Positions 1 through 9,572 of a stretch of 64,000 bases of DNA are shown here, piece after piece. The position numbers and the translations under genes were made by a program. How positions within the stretch are numbered: position 1 is the first letter of the stretch; every line of letters begins with the position of its first letter. The stretch spans positions 10,742 through 74,741 of the forward strand of contig JAFXZI010000005.1 in the NCBI GenBank assembly GCA_017541325.1, in the 5' to 3' direction. This DNA is from Bacilli bacterium. GTDB lineage: Bacteria > Bacillota_I > Bacilli_A > RF39 > UBA660. The notes below the pieces were generated by a model, which was not told where the DNA came from, made no database searches, and was given only the letters and a program-made list of their open reading frames with translations.

Positions 1-6
1 TGCAAT

Positions 7-696
7 ATGAAAAAGAGAAATATTATATTATTAGTAATTATTACTTTTCTTTTAACTGGATGCACATTTAATTATGATGCAAAGATAATGCTTGATGGTA
101 GTGTAGAAGAAAATGTTAATGATAAAACTTATGTAAAAGAAATATTTAATGTAGAGTCTATTGAAAAAGAAATATTAAAGAAAGCTACACTATCTTATTT
201 AGACAATTTAGAAGTTAAAGCAGATAATATTGAATATAAAGATGATAGTGTAACAGCATCAGTTTATAATAGATATGAAGATATTAACAATTATGTTGAT
301 AAATCTAATGCAATTAAAATACTATTTGAGAATGTAAATATTAAAAAAAATAAAAAGATAATAAGCTTAGAAACTGTTAAAAGTAAATATGATTACGGAA
401 TAGAAGATTATTATGGATCAACAATTTCTATATCGCTTCCGTATAAAGTACTTAATCATAACGCAAATTATGTTGATGAAAACAATAATACTTATACTTG
501 GAATATAGACGAAGGTTTTGATGGTATTTCTTTAGAATATAAAACAAGTAGTTTTTATACTTTAAATATTTTAAAACTATTTAATTATTTTACAATGAAT
601 ACATTTATAACTGTCATTGGAATAATAATGATAATAATATTTGCGATTTTTGTAATTATATATTATTATAGAGCGATAAAAGGTGTACGATTCTAA
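7..696 (+). CDS. lipoprotein with C-terminal membrane anchor, unknown function
   Basis: The 229-residue product begins with a positively charged n-region and a hydrophobic stretch ending in the lipobox LLTGC (Cys at residue 19), so it should be lipidated outside the membrane. A second hydrophobic helix near residues 199-221, followed by a short basic tail, suggests the C-terminus is also membrane-inserted. The part between is polar and looks like an extracellular beta-rich domain. I do not recognise the family. The gene precedes the VirD4-like ATPase in the same direction, so it could belong to that machine, but nothing in the protein proves it. Only six bases lie upstream in the window, so the ribosome binding site cannot be judged; the MKKR start fits a signal peptide. 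Confidence 0.75.
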   Translation: MKKRNIILLVIITFLLTGCTFNYDAKIMLDGSVEENVNDKTYVKEIFNVESIEKEILKKATLSYLDNLEVKADNIEYKDDSVTASVYNRYEDINNYVDKSNAIKILFENVNIKKNKKIISLETVKSKYDYGIEDYYGSTISISLPYKVLNHNANYVDENNNTYTWNIDEGFDGISLEYKTSSFYTLNILKLFNYFTMNTFITVIGIIMIIIFAIFVIIYYYRAIKGVRF

Positions 697-766
697 TAAT
701 AATTAATTGTAAATTAACCTATTATTGTTTATAATATATTTGATTACTCAGAAAGAAGGGGTCATC

Positions 767-3193
767 TTGAAATTAAAATTTAGAGCAGAACCACAAGACA
801 TTTTAATATTCATAGTATTTGCAATATTTTTACTATTTATAATAGCGCTTGGAGTTTTAAATTTAACAAGTTTAGCCCAAGAAGGGACTTTTTTTGGTAT
901 AAATCCATTTCCTGCTTTTGCACCTGAACATATAGTACCAACAATTACATTTTATATACTTGCTTTAATTGGTCTATTTATCAGTGTTAGTTCTTATTTT
1001 TTTGAAAGAGAAGATGGTTTTGGATTTTCTCTAAACAAAAAGGACAAAGGATATAGTAGATGGGCTAAAGAGAGAGAAATGAAATCTGTTTTATATGAAG
1101 TAGATCCTAAGGCCCCACATTCAGAACATGCTGGAATTCCTTTAATAAGTAAAAATGGAAGACTTTGGGTAGATGATGGTGAATATCATACATTAGTTAT
1201 TGGTGCTACTGGATCAGGTAAAACAGTTAGTACTATTTTCCCATCTATTAAAGTTTTAGCAAAAAAGGGAGAATCAATGATTCTTACTGACCCTAAGGGT
1301 GAGTTATATGAAAAAACTGGTGGACTTTTAAGAAAAAAAGGATATGATATCATTCTTTTAAATTTCCGTAGTCCTCAAAAAGGTAATGCATGGAATCCAA
1401 TGTCACTTCCTTATAGATTATATAAAAGTGGAAATAAAGATAAAGCAATTGAGTTATTAGATGACTTAGCATTAAATATTCTATATGAAGAAAAAAGTGG
1501 AAATGCTGATCCGTTCTGGGAAAAAACAAGTGCAGACTATTTCTCTGGACTTGCACTTGGTTTATTTGAAGATGCTCCTGAAGAACAAATTAACTTAAAT
1601 AGTATTAGTATGACTACTACTGTAGGAGAAGAAAAATGTGGTGGTTCTACATACGTAAAAGAATACTTTAATATGAAGGATCCTAATTCACCAGCATATA
1701 TTAATGCTAGTGGTACTATTATGGCTCCATCTGATACTAAAGGATCAATTATTTCTGTATTTAAACAAAAAATTAAGTTATTCTCATCTCGTGAAAATTT
1801 ATCTGAGATGTTAAGTTATAGTGATTTTGATATTAATACAATTGGTGAAAGACCAACTGCTGTATTTATCATTATTCAAGATGAAAAGAAAACATACCAT
1901 TCACTTGCTACTATATTTGTAAAACAATGTTATGAAACATTAATTGATGTAGCTCAAGCACATGGTGGAAAACTTCCTTGTAGAACTAATTTCTTATTGG
2001 ATGAGTTTGCTAACATGCCACCACTTAAAGATGTTACTACAATGATTACAGCTGCACGTTCAAGACAAATTAGATTTACAATGATTATTCAAAACTTTGC
2101 CCAACTTACTCAAGTATATGGTAAAGAAAATGCTGAAACTATAAGAGGTAACTGTGGTAATACAATTTATTTAATTTCTACAGAGTTAGCGGCTCTTGAA
2201 GAAATTAGTAAATTATGTGGTGATGTTAAATCTAAGAAAGATGATAAAACTGCATCAACTCCATTAGTTACTGTTTCAGACTTACAAAGAATGAAACAAT
2301 TTGACCAAATTGTTTTAAGACTTAGAATGCAACCATTCAAGACATCATTCGTACCAGATTTTAAAATAGATTGGGGAGGAGAAACTTCTCCTAAAGTTGA
2401 TTATCCAGAACGTGAAAAACGTCCAGTTCAAGTATTTGATGTACGTGAATTTGTTAAAAAGAAAAGACAAGAAAAAATTAAATCTATGATGATGGATGGA
2501 GAAGGAGATGGTCCTGCATCATCATTTGGTGGAGGCGCAACACCAAGTCCTTTTGGGCAAAATTCGTTTGGTGGACCTATGGAAAAACCATCACCATTTA
2601 TTAAACCAGAACCACCAAAACCAACATCAGAACCATTCGCTAAAAAAGAAGAAAAATCATCAGGTTCTCTTGATATTGATGAATTAGTTAAGAAAATTGA
2701 TGCTAAGATTGCAGAAATTGAAAAAGAAGAAAAAGAAATGCAAAAACAAGAAAAACAAGCTTCTGTTCCTGTAAAAGAACCTGCTGTTAAAGAAACAACA
2801 ATTAAAGAAACTATTAAAGAAGAACCTGTTATTTCTAAACCGGTTGAAAAACAAAATACTTATCCTGAGATTTCTTCTAAGAGTATAGAGGATAAAGTCA
2901 ATGAAATAATTAGAAATCAAGAGATTGCTAACAATACAAATGGTACAAACAATAATAATGTAGTTAAAGTTGAACAACCAGCACCAGTTCCAGAAGAACC
3001 ACCTAGACCGGTTGTTACACCAGAACCACAAAAACCTATAGTAGCTCAGGAACCAACAAAGCCAGTTGTAGTACCAGAATCACCTAAGAAGATAGTTGAA
3101 CAAGAAATAACAACAAAGACAGAAAATAAACCAACTATATCATTAGATGATGTTAGTGAATCAGAATTCTTTGATGACTTCTTTGAAGAATAA
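767..3193 (+). CDS. VirD4/TraG/TraD-family type IV coupling ATPase
   Basis: About 808 residues. Two N-terminal membrane helices (roughly residues 10-35 and 60-85) lead into a cytoplasmic ATPase with Walker A GATGSGKT near residue 147, Walker B LLDEFANMPPL near residue 410 and the following SRQIRF...IIQNFAQL stretch typical of VirD4/TraG coupling proteins, which feed substrates to type IV secretion channels. The last ~250 residues are a low-complexity tail rich in Pro, Glu and Lys with a probable coiled coil, possibly a substrate or adaptor platform (inference). I chose TTG at 767 because AAGGGG lies 5-6 bases upstream; a TTG at 725 in the same frame has no such site. No relaxase or VirB4 is visible nearby, which is odd for a conjugative element. 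A terminator follows directly. Confidence 0.85.
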   Translation: MKLKFRAEPQDILIFIVFAIFLLFIIALGVLNLTSLAQEGTFFGINPFPAFAPEHIVPTITFYILALIGLFISVSSYFFEREDGFGFSLNKKDKGYSRWAKEREMKSVLYEVDPKAPHSEHAGIPLISKNGRLWVDDGEYHTLVIGATGSGKTVSTIFPSIKVLAKKGESMILTDPKGELYEKTGGLLRKKGYDIILLNFRSPQKGNAWNPMSLPYRLYKSGNKDKAIELLDDLALNILYEEKSGNADPFWEKTSADYFSGLALGLFEDAPEEQINLNSISMTTTVGEEKCGGSTYVKEYFNMKDPNSPAYINASGTIMAPSDTKGSIISVFKQKIKLFSSRENLSEMLSYSDFDINTIGERPTAVFIIIQDEKKTYHSLATIFVKQCYETLIDVAQAHGGKLPCRTNFLLDEFANMPPLKDVTTMITAARSRQIRFTMIIQNFAQLTQVYGKENAETIRGNCGNTIYLISTELAALEEISKLCGDVKSKKDDKTASTPLVTVSDLQRMKQFDQIVLRLRMQPFKTSFVPDFKIDWGGETSPKVDYPEREKRPVQVFDVREFVKKKRQEKIKSMMMDGEGDGPASSFGGGATPSPFGQNSFGGPMEKPSPFIKPEPPKPTSEPFAKKEEKSSGSLDIDELVKKIDAKIAEIEKEEKEMQKQEKQASVPVKEPAVKETTIKETIKEEPVISKPVEKQNTYPEISSKSIEDKVNEIIRNQEIANNTNGTNNNNVVKVEQPAPVPEEPPRPVVTPEPQKPIVAQEPTKPVVVPESPKKIVEQEITTKTENKPTISLDDVSESEFFDDFFEE

Positions 3194-3217
3194 GAGCAAT
3201 TTATTGCTCTTTTTTTG
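3192..3217 (+). terminator. intrinsic terminator after the VirD4-like gene
   Basis: AAGAGCAA and TTGCTCTT form an 8-bp stem around a TTTA loop, followed by a run of T. It separates the ATPase gene from the next gene and argues against the upstream start codons of that gene. Confidence 0.85.
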
Positions 3218-3257
3218 TTTGTATAATATAATTAAAATGATAAGGGAAATGATAAAT

Positions 3258-3722
3258 ATGAACAAAGATTTTGGACATGATTTGATTATGAGATTGCTTA
3301 TTAAAGTAGTTTTACCTACAGTATTAACAATGTTTTTCTTATATATTATGATTCAAGGAACAGAAAGCGAAAAAACTGAACCTAATATATATAATTTTAA
3401 TCCTGAAGAAATAAGTAATAATATTACGGCAGTTGGTCTTGAAGAATTTAAAGCAAGTATAAATACTAAAAGTGATTCTATTTTCTTGTTTTGTAGTAAT
3501 GAAGAAAGAAAATGTTATGAACAATTACAAGCATTAAGTAGTCTTAATATTAATATTGAATATTTAAATGTTTTAGAACTTACTAATTCTGAAAAAGATG
3601 AATTAAAAAACTATGAAATGTTTAAAAACAATTTGTTTCCAAAGTTAATTATTATAAAAAATGGATCTATAAAATATTATAGTGATTACTTAAATACTGA
3701 AGAATTAAGTAAAATAATATAG
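3258..3722 (+). CDS. membrane-anchored thioredoxin-fold-like protein
   Basis: 154 residues. A short cytoplasmic N-terminus is followed by one membrane helix (about residues 14-33), then an external domain with a pattern like a thioredoxin fold: a beta strand with IFLFCSNEERKC, helix, strand, and a FPKLIIIKNG segment resembling the cis-Pro strand, then a final helix. The usual CxxC is replaced by two Cys with six residues between, so redox activity is doubtful. ATG at 3258 is preferred, with AAGGGA ten bases upstream; ATGs at 3237 and 3249 are possible, while a start at 3147 would lie inside the upstream gene. Partner unknown; it sits ten bases before the next gene and is probably co-transcribed with it. 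Confidence 0.6.
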   Translation: MNKDFGHDLIMRLLIKVVLPTVLTMFFLYIMIQGTESEKTEPNIYNFNPEEISNNITAVGLEEFKASINTKSDSIFLFCSNEERKCYEQLQALSSLNINIEYLNVLELTNSEKDELKNYEMFKNNLFPKLIIIKNGSIKYYSDYLNTEELSKII

Positions 3723-3732
3723 AGGTGATATT

Positions 3733-4941
3733 ATGAAAAGAGCTATAGGCTTTACTATAATTTTTACATTACTATTGTTTATATATCAATTTGTAGTAGT
3801 ATTCTTAGAAAATGGTCATGAAATTACATATATATTAGAAACTAAGAATAATAAATATGAAGTAAAAGAATCGTATTTAAAACAAAAAGATATTGATGGA
3901 TATTTTATTAATATAAAGAATGGTGATAAACAATATAATTTCTTTGTTAAGAACCAATATAATAAACAAAAAAAGATTATAAAAGAAATAAAAGAGTATG
4001 AAAAAGATGGATATTTTTGTATCTATCCAGTTCCAATGAAAAAGGATACAAATATTGATATTGTATGTTCATATAAAAATAAATATTATAATGCTGCTTA
4101 TGTAAAAACTAAGGTAAACATAGATAGTTTTATAAAGGAATATGAGGATGTAAATAAATATAAAATACGTACTAAAAGTACTAATGAAGTATCTGATAAT
4201 TTTTATGAAAGTAATATAGATAATAATGAATATGTTGCACTTTATAAATATAATTCCTTTATTGTTTACCATAATAAGAATGTAAAAAGAGTATCTATGT
4301 ACTTTAAAGATATTTATATTAATAATATAGGTGAATATTTAGATTTCTATTATTTGTCTCCAAATTCAGTAACTGATCAAACAGAAGAATATTTACTAGT
4401 TAATTTAAAAGATGCGACTAGTAGAATAATATATCTAGACAGAAAGTTCTCACCTAACAGTTATAATGTTGGAGTAGTAGATCATAAATTATATGTATTT
4501 GATATAGATAATAAAATAGAATATGAATTTGATACTTATGGGAATTATAGTATTGTAGGAGATCCTAAAAAAGGATATAGATTCTATGAAAATAATAAAT
4601 GGGAATCAGTTCCAGTAACTAAATTTACAGAAGAAAAAGCAGTATTTAAAAAAGATATAGAAGTTCCATTTAAATATGATGAAATATATGATGCTAATGA
4701 ATTCTATTATGTAATTAAAGATAATAAATTATATAAAGTATATAAAAATGATTTAGAACATGAAATATATTTATATGATATTGGGAACCACTTTAATGTA
4801 AAAGTATATAAAAATAATTTATACTATATAAAAGATGGTTATGTATATAAATATAATAAGTATGGTAATAGAAAAATTGCTTATGATAATGAGTTAAAAT
4901 ATAATTATAATAAGATAATGTATTACGTCTATATAGAGTAG
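3733..4941 (+). CDS. signal-anchored extracellular protein, unknown function
   Basis: 402 residues. One N-terminal hydrophobic helix (residues 5-25) anchors or exports the protein. The rest is rich in Tyr, Asn and Lys, with many short alternating strands of the type YxxxKNNLYxxK, which could form a beta-propeller-like or other repeated beta fold (inference). A GAGGTGATATT ribosome binding site precedes the ATG. No catalytic motif is recognised. It follows the thioredoxin-like gene closely and ends in a strong terminator, so these two genes form one small unit. Confidence 0.65.
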   Translation: MKRAIGFTIIFTLLLFIYQFVVVFLENGHEITYILETKNNKYEVKESYLKQKDIDGYFINIKNGDKQYNFFVKNQYNKQKKIIKEIKEYEKDGYFCIYPVPMKKDTNIDIVCSYKNKYYNAAYVKTKVNIDSFIKEYEDVNKYKIRTKSTNEVSDNFYESNIDNNEYVALYKYNSFIVYHNKNVKRVSMYFKDIYINNIGEYLDFYYLSPNSVTDQTEEYLLVNLKDATSRIIYLDRKFSPNSYNVGVVDHKLYVFDIDNKIEYEFDTYGNYSIVGDPKKGYRFYENNKWESVPVTKFTEEKAVFKKDIEVPFKYDEIYDANEFYYVIKDNKLYKVYKNDLEHEIYLYDIGNHFNVKVYKNNLYYIKDGYVYKYNKYGNRKIAYDNELKYNYNKIMYYVYIE

Positions 4942-4943
4942 TG

Positions 4944-4974
4944 AAAAAAAGAAGAATTTTTTCTTCTTTTTTTT
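4944..4974 (+). terminator. intrinsic terminator
   Basis: A 13-bp A/T-rich stem (AAAAAAAGAAGAA with its complement) around a T4 loop, running into a T tract. Confidence 0.8.
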
Positions 4975-5028
4975 ATATTAAAATGATATAATAAAATAGA
5001 TTGAAAATAGGAAAAATATGGTGATGCT

Positions 5029-8000
5029 ATGAAAAATAAAAAAGGGTTTACAATCATTGAATTACTTGCAGTAATTGTAATATTAGGATTAATTATTGTT
5101 GTTGCTATTCCTGCAATAAATAAGGAATTAGCTAAATTTAGGGAAAAATACTATATTGAACTTGAAAATACAGTTAAAGCAGCAGGTCAAGATTATATAG
5201 GTGATAAGCGTTTTGCAAAACCAAAAAAACTTTTAAATACAAATATTATTAAAGCGTCTGATATATCTGATAAAAATTATATGGATTCAATTAAAGATTA
5301 TCGTGGACATGAATGTGATAATGAAGATGATTCATATAGTTATGTAGTTATTGTTAAATTAGATGATAAGAAATATGAATATCAAACATGCCTAAAATGT
5401 TCAGATGATGAATATGAAACTGATACAAGTAATACAGATTTAGATTTATGTAATCCAGCATGGCTTAATAATGATAATATTACTTATAATGGATTAAGTG
5501 ATAATAGCGATGAAATCATTTGGGTTTATTATGGAACTGATTTTGAAGAAATAGAAAGACAAGTTGGTATTACTTATGGAGTAGTTAAAAGAGATGCATC
5601 TGGACACGAAATTGCTACTATAGCAGAAGGTGGAACTGGTAAAGCTAAAGTTATTTATCCAGATAATATTAATGAACTTGTTTCAGCTAACTTAGATACA
5701 GTAGTAAATTTAGTATATACATTACCCAGTGGAGAAAAAGTTAGTAAAAAAGCTAAGATGTATAGATATGGAGTACCTAAAATTACTATGAAATATAAAA
5801 ATGGTAACTCTGCAACAGGTAAAGCAGCTGGTGCAACTTATAATAATGGTGCTGATGAATGGGCAAATAACCTAGATGTTGTTATTTCATATGCACAAGA
5901 TGATCAAGACAAATATCCTGAGGTTATTTCTCAAAACGGTATTAAGAGAATTGAATACTATGATAAAAATGAAAAAACTTGGAAAAAAGTAGATTCTTGT
6001 AATTCTCCTGATACTGCTACATGTACATGGAATATTAATGCTGATTTTAATAAAAACGTAAAATTAAGAATTGTAGATGGTAAAGGAAATGCTAGTAAAG
6101 AAACTGGTTTTGGAACAATTAAAGTAGATGCTCAAAAACCAGATGTAAAAGTAAAAATAGAATATCCTGGAACAATTGTAAATGGTATTTATACTGGTGA
6201 CATTGTTGTAAAACTTAATTATTCTGATGCTGGTGGAAGCACTCTTAAAGGATATGGTTTAATTGATAGTGCAACTCCTACATATAATAGTGTTTCTAAT
6301 ATAACAATTAATTTTGATGTTAGTAAGACTTATTATGGATATGCAATCGATTATGCTGGTAATACAAATGTAGATTCTAAAAAAGTAATAAGAGATACTA
6401 CACCTCCAGTACTTAATATAACAATGCAAAGATGCACAAACGCAGAAACACAAGATGGTTGTGCAACGGCAACTGCAGCTGCAGATGCTAAAACATGGAA
6501 ACTTAAAAACATGAGATACAATATAAATGTTACTGAAGAAAACATGGATAGAATAGAAGTCTTTGTTAACCCAGAAGGAACACTAACATCTTCTAAAGCA
6601 TTACCAACATCTCCTACAACAGTAATAGGTGATGGAGTAAAACAAACATATACAACTTTGGTTGGACCTGGAATGAGAAAGATTAAGATTGTTGCTTATG
6701 ACTTGGTTGGACAAAAAGACGAAAAAACATACGAAGCATATATTTCAAAAGAATTCACTATAACTCTAAATCAAGGTGGTGGATCTGGCGGAACAGATAA
6801 GGTCTACGAAGTATATGGAGATAAGTATTCAAAAGCAAATAATGATGGTGCAGCAATGTCTTCTACTGCAAACAAAGTAACAGTACCTTCAAGAACACAT
6901 TATACATTTAATGGATACTTTACTACTTCAACTAATACAGAAAAATATATAGATAATACGGGTGGTTTAACATCAACTGCAGATAATAAACATTTTACGG
7001 CTAATGGAACACTATATGCTCAATGGACACCTGTAAAATATACATTAACTTATAATAGTAATGGTGGAGCAGCATGTAACCCAACAACAAAGAAACAAGA
7101 CTATAATGCTGAATGGGGAACACTATGTACACCTACTAGAACTAATCATAGATTCGATGGATGGTATACTGCTGCATCTGGAGGAACTCAAGTTTCTGCT
7201 TCTACAAAAGTAACAGGAAACCTAACAGTTTATGCTCACTGGACTGAAACAAGAAAAATTACATATAACAATAATGGTGGAACTGGAACAATGAATCCTA
7301 CTGAATGTGTTAAAGGAACATCTTGTAAAGTTGCAGCTAATAGTTTTACAAGGACAGGACATACTTTTAATAAATGGAATACAAAAGCAAATGGATCAGG
7401 AACTAATTACAATCCTGGAGCTAATATTAATCCTTTGAATAATGATGTTGCATTATATGCACAATGGAAAGCAAATGCTGTAACAATTACTTTAAATCAA
7501 AATGGAGGAACTGGTGGTAATGCTCAAGTAAGTGCAACTTACGGTCAAGCAATGCCAACTACAACAAAACCTACAAGAACAAGTTATACTTTTGCTGGAT
7601 ATTGGACTGCTAAAAGTGGTGGAACAAGATACTATAATCAAAATGGAGCATCTGTAAGAAATAGTGATTTCACTTCTACAGCTACTCTATATGCTAGATG
7701 GTTTAATAACTGTGTAAATACTTCAGTATGTACACTTAAAATAAATAATGATGGAACAGCAACATATACAACATCATGTCCAGCTGGATATACAATTTCA
7801 CATAGTGGAGAATATAATGCTTCATGTACTGCTAATACTTATAAAGTAGTATATAATGCTAATGGTGGTTCTGGATCGATGTCAGCTACAACTTGTACAT
7901 ATGGAACAGGTTGTAAATTAACTGCGGTAGCATTTACTAAAACAGGACAAGGATTTAGTGGATGGGCAACGTCTTCTGGTGGAAACGTTGCATATGGAAA

Positions 8001-8865
8001 TGGAGCAACAGTTACAAATTTAACTACTACAAATGGAGGAACTGTTAATTTATATGCTAAATGGGCTAATTGTGGAGCAGGAAAATATCAAAATGGATCA
8101 GTTTGTAGTTCATGCCCTAAAGGAAAATATAGTACTGGAACAACTAATACAACTTGTACAGTATGTCCAAAAGGAAAATATGCTGCATCAGAAGGTAGTT
8201 CAGCGTGTACATCATGTCCAACAGGATATAATACTTCTGGAACAGGTTCAACTAAAAAAGCAGACTGTACTATTACTTGTGCTGCTAATAAACGTGTAGG
8301 TTCAGCTGATGCACAATGTACAACAAGTTGTTCAACAGGTTATACACATGCTGGCCATACTGTTGCTGCTGGAAGCACAAGTAGCGCTTGTTCTGCTAAA
8401 ACAGTAACAGTAACATTCAATTGTAATGGTGGATCTGGTGGTGGAAGTCAAACGTTTACATATGGAGTGGCAAATCAAAAATTTAATAAAACATGTACAA
8501 GGTCTGGATATAAACAAACATATTGGAATACTAATACTGCTGGAACTGGAACAAATTATAGTGTAGCAAGTGGAGTATCTGATGGTTGGATTAATTCTAA
8601 CTCACCATCAGTTACGTTATATGCTAAATGGCAAGCAAGTTGTGCGCTTGTAACTCCTATTAAAAATGGTAATAGTACATGGAAAACTTGTTGGCAAATG
8701 GCCGTAGATACATTTGGTGATGGTTCATTATGGGATGATTATATATATGTTTGTAAAGGTACTAATAAATCCAATTGTTATAAAGCAACAACTGATAGAT
8801 GTATGGAGATAGGTGTTTATGTTTATACACACTGGAGTTATAAAACACCTAAAAGATGTGGATAA
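5029..8865 (+). CDS. giant surface protein: prepilin-type N-terminus plus InlB-type and Cys-rich repeats
   Basis: 1278 residues. The N-terminus KKGFTIIELLAVIVILG is a textbook type IV prepilin/pseudopilin signal: cleavage after Gly, methylatable Phe, Glu at +5, then a hydrophobic helix. Residues ~150-570 look like Ig-like beta domains. From about residue 575 come repeats of the Listeria/Bacteroides InlB B-repeat (Flg_new) type, with x-ITYNNNGGTG openings and F.GWYT...LYAxW closings; I count about six (roughly 6756-8065 and 8400-8635). Between them (8068-8400) is a Cys-rich block with CPKGKYS/CPTGY units like TNFR or GCC2_GCC3 repeats. The C-terminus has further Cys residues and no LPxTG. Likely role: an adhesin displayed on, or tethered by, a pilus-like helix. 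No prepilin peptidase or assembly ATPase is in the window. Confidence 0.85.
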   Translation: MKNKKGFTIIELLAVIVILGLIIVVAIPAINKELAKFREKYYIELENTVKAAGQDYIGDKRFAKPKKLLNTNIIKASDISDKNYMDSIKDYRGHECDNEDDSYSYVVIVKLDDKKYEYQTCLKCSDDEYETDTSNTDLDLCNPAWLNNDNITYNGLSDNSDEIIWVYYGTDFEEIERQVGITYGVVKRDASGHEIATIAEGGTGKAKVIYPDNINELVSANLDTVVNLVYTLPSGEKVSKKAKMYRYGVPKITMKYKNGNSATGKAAGATYNNGADEWANNLDVVISYAQDDQDKYPEVISQNGIKRIEYYDKNEKTWKKVDSCNSPDTATCTWNINADFNKNVKLRIVDGKGNASKETGFGTIKVDAQKPDVKVKIEYPGTIVNGIYTGDIVVKLNYSDAGGSTLKGYGLIDSATPTYNSVSNITINFDVSKTYYGYAIDYAGNTNVDSKKVIRDTTPPVLNITMQRCTNAETQDGCATATAAADAKTWKLKNMRYNINVTEENMDRIEVFVNPEGTLTSSKALPTSPTTVIGDGVKQTYTTLVGPGMRKIKIVAYDLVGQKDEKTYEAYISKEFTITLNQGGGSGGTDKVYEVYGDKYSKANNDGAAMSSTANKVTVPSRTHYTFNGYFTTSTNTEKYIDNTGGLTSTADNKHFTANGTLYAQWTPVKYTLTYNSNGGAACNPTTKKQDYNAEWGTLCTPTRTNHRFDGWYTAASGGTQVSASTKVTGNLTVYAHWTETRKITYNNNGGTGTMNPTECVKGTSCKVAANSFTRTGHTFNKWNTKANGSGTNYNPGANINPLNNDVALYAQWKANAVTITLNQNGGTGGNAQVSATYGQAMPTTTKPTRTSYTFAGYWTAKSGGTRYYNQNGASVRNSDFTSTATLYARWFNNCVNTSVCTLKINNDGTATYTTSCPAGYTISHSGEYNASCTANTYKVVYNANGGSGSMSATTCTYGTGCKLTAVAFTKTGQGFSGWATSSGGNVAYGNGATVTNLTTTNGGTVNLYAKWANCGAGKYQNGSVCSSCPKGKYSTGTTNTTCTVCPKGKYAASEGSSACTSCPTGYNTSGTGSTKKADCTITCAANKRVGSADAQCTTSCSTGYTHAGHTVAAGSTSSACSAKTVTVTFNCNGGSGGGSQTFTYGVANQKFNKTCTRSGYKQTYWNTNTAGTGTNYSVASGVSDGWINSNSPSVTLYAKWQASCALVTPIKNGNSTWKTCWQMAVDTFGDGSLWDDYIYVCKGTNKSNCYKATTDRCMEIGVYVYTHWSYKTPKRCG

Positions 8866-8879
8866 TAGGAGATGATATT

Positions 8880-9494
8880 ATGAAAAATAAATTATTAACT
8901 ATTGTGATTATAATTATTGGTGTTGTTGCAATTGCTTTAGGATTATTAATAAGCAATAATGATACAACTAAAAAAGATAAAAAAGAAGAATCAGTAAAAA
9001 AAGATGAAAACTATATAAAGCATTATAATACATCATCTCAACAAGAAGATGGAGAGTTTAGCGGTCAAAAGAAAGATGATGTAAAAGAAAATTATAAAAC
9101 AACAGGATTTGATAATGTTAAATGTGATGATAACACTTGTACATTATCTAAACCAGTAGGAAATGATTCAAAGCATGAAGACTCTTTAGTACTAACTTTC
9201 AAAGAAGATGTAATTGAATATATGAATGTTAGGTTATTATATTTAAGTGATTCATTTGATTCTTCAACAGTAACTAATGACTTAAATACTATAATTAATA
9301 ATTATTATGGTTATAAGTTAGATCAAAGTGTTGTAAGTAAGGGACTTGAAGAATTAAAAAAGAAAACTGATGCAGGAAATTACTATATTGAACTAAAAGA
9401 TGGAGAATATCTTGTAACTTATGTAACCGGAAAGGAAGACAATTATTATTTCTGTTCTGTTCAAATAGTAAAACAATCAGATTATTATAATTAA
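8880..9494 (+). CDS. single-TM anchored protein, unknown function
   Basis: 204 residues. The N-terminal helix (residues 4-26) is followed by a Lys/Glu-rich linker and a small external domain with a CDDNTC pair and several strands. The architecture (anchor, polar linker, small Cys-containing domain) recurs in the genes at 17833 and 22537, but sequence similarity is weak by eye. ATG at 8880 has AGGAGATG upstream; the 8856 start would overlap the surface protein gene. The gene starts 14 bases after the surface protein stop, so the two are likely co-transcribed and it may assist that protein. Confidence 0.65.
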   Translation: MKNKLLTIVIIIIGVVAIALGLLISNNDTTKKDKKEESVKKDENYIKHYNTSSQQEDGEFSGQKKDDVKENYKTTGFDNVKCDDNTCTLSKPVGNDSKHEDSLVLTFKEDVIEYMNVRLLYLSDSFDSSTVTNDLNTIINNYYGYKLDQSVVSKGLEELKKKTDAGNYYIELKDGEYLVTYVTGKEDNYYFCSVQIVKQSDYYN

Positions 9495-9495
9495 T

Positions 9496-9521
9496 AAAAG
9501 GTGTCGTAAGACATCTTTTTT
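9496..9521 (+). terminator. intrinsic terminator
   Basis: AAAAGGTGTC pairs with GACATCTTTT (one G-U pair) around a GTAA loop, followed by T residues. Confidence 0.8.
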
Positions 9522-9523
9522 GA

Positions 9524-9552
9524 TTGACTGTAAAAAGTTATTATTTTAAAAT
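9524..9552 (+). promoter_or_regulatory. sigma-A-type promoter of asnS
   Basis: TTGACT, a 17-base spacer and TAAAAT lie 21 bases before the asnS start codon. No T-box sequence is present here, so the synthetase is not obviously tRNA-controlled. Confidence 0.6.
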
Positions 9553-9572
9553 GGAAATATGGAAGTGATTAT

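Noticed and set aside
3147-3257. Upstream extension of the thioredoxin-like gene
   Set aside because: It would start inside the VirD4 gene and run through a strong terminator; the ribosome binding site supports the start at 3258.
8033-8299. 88-residue + strand ORF within the surface protein gene
   Set aside because: Out-of-frame reading of the Cys-rich repeats; the main frame is continuous with clear domains.
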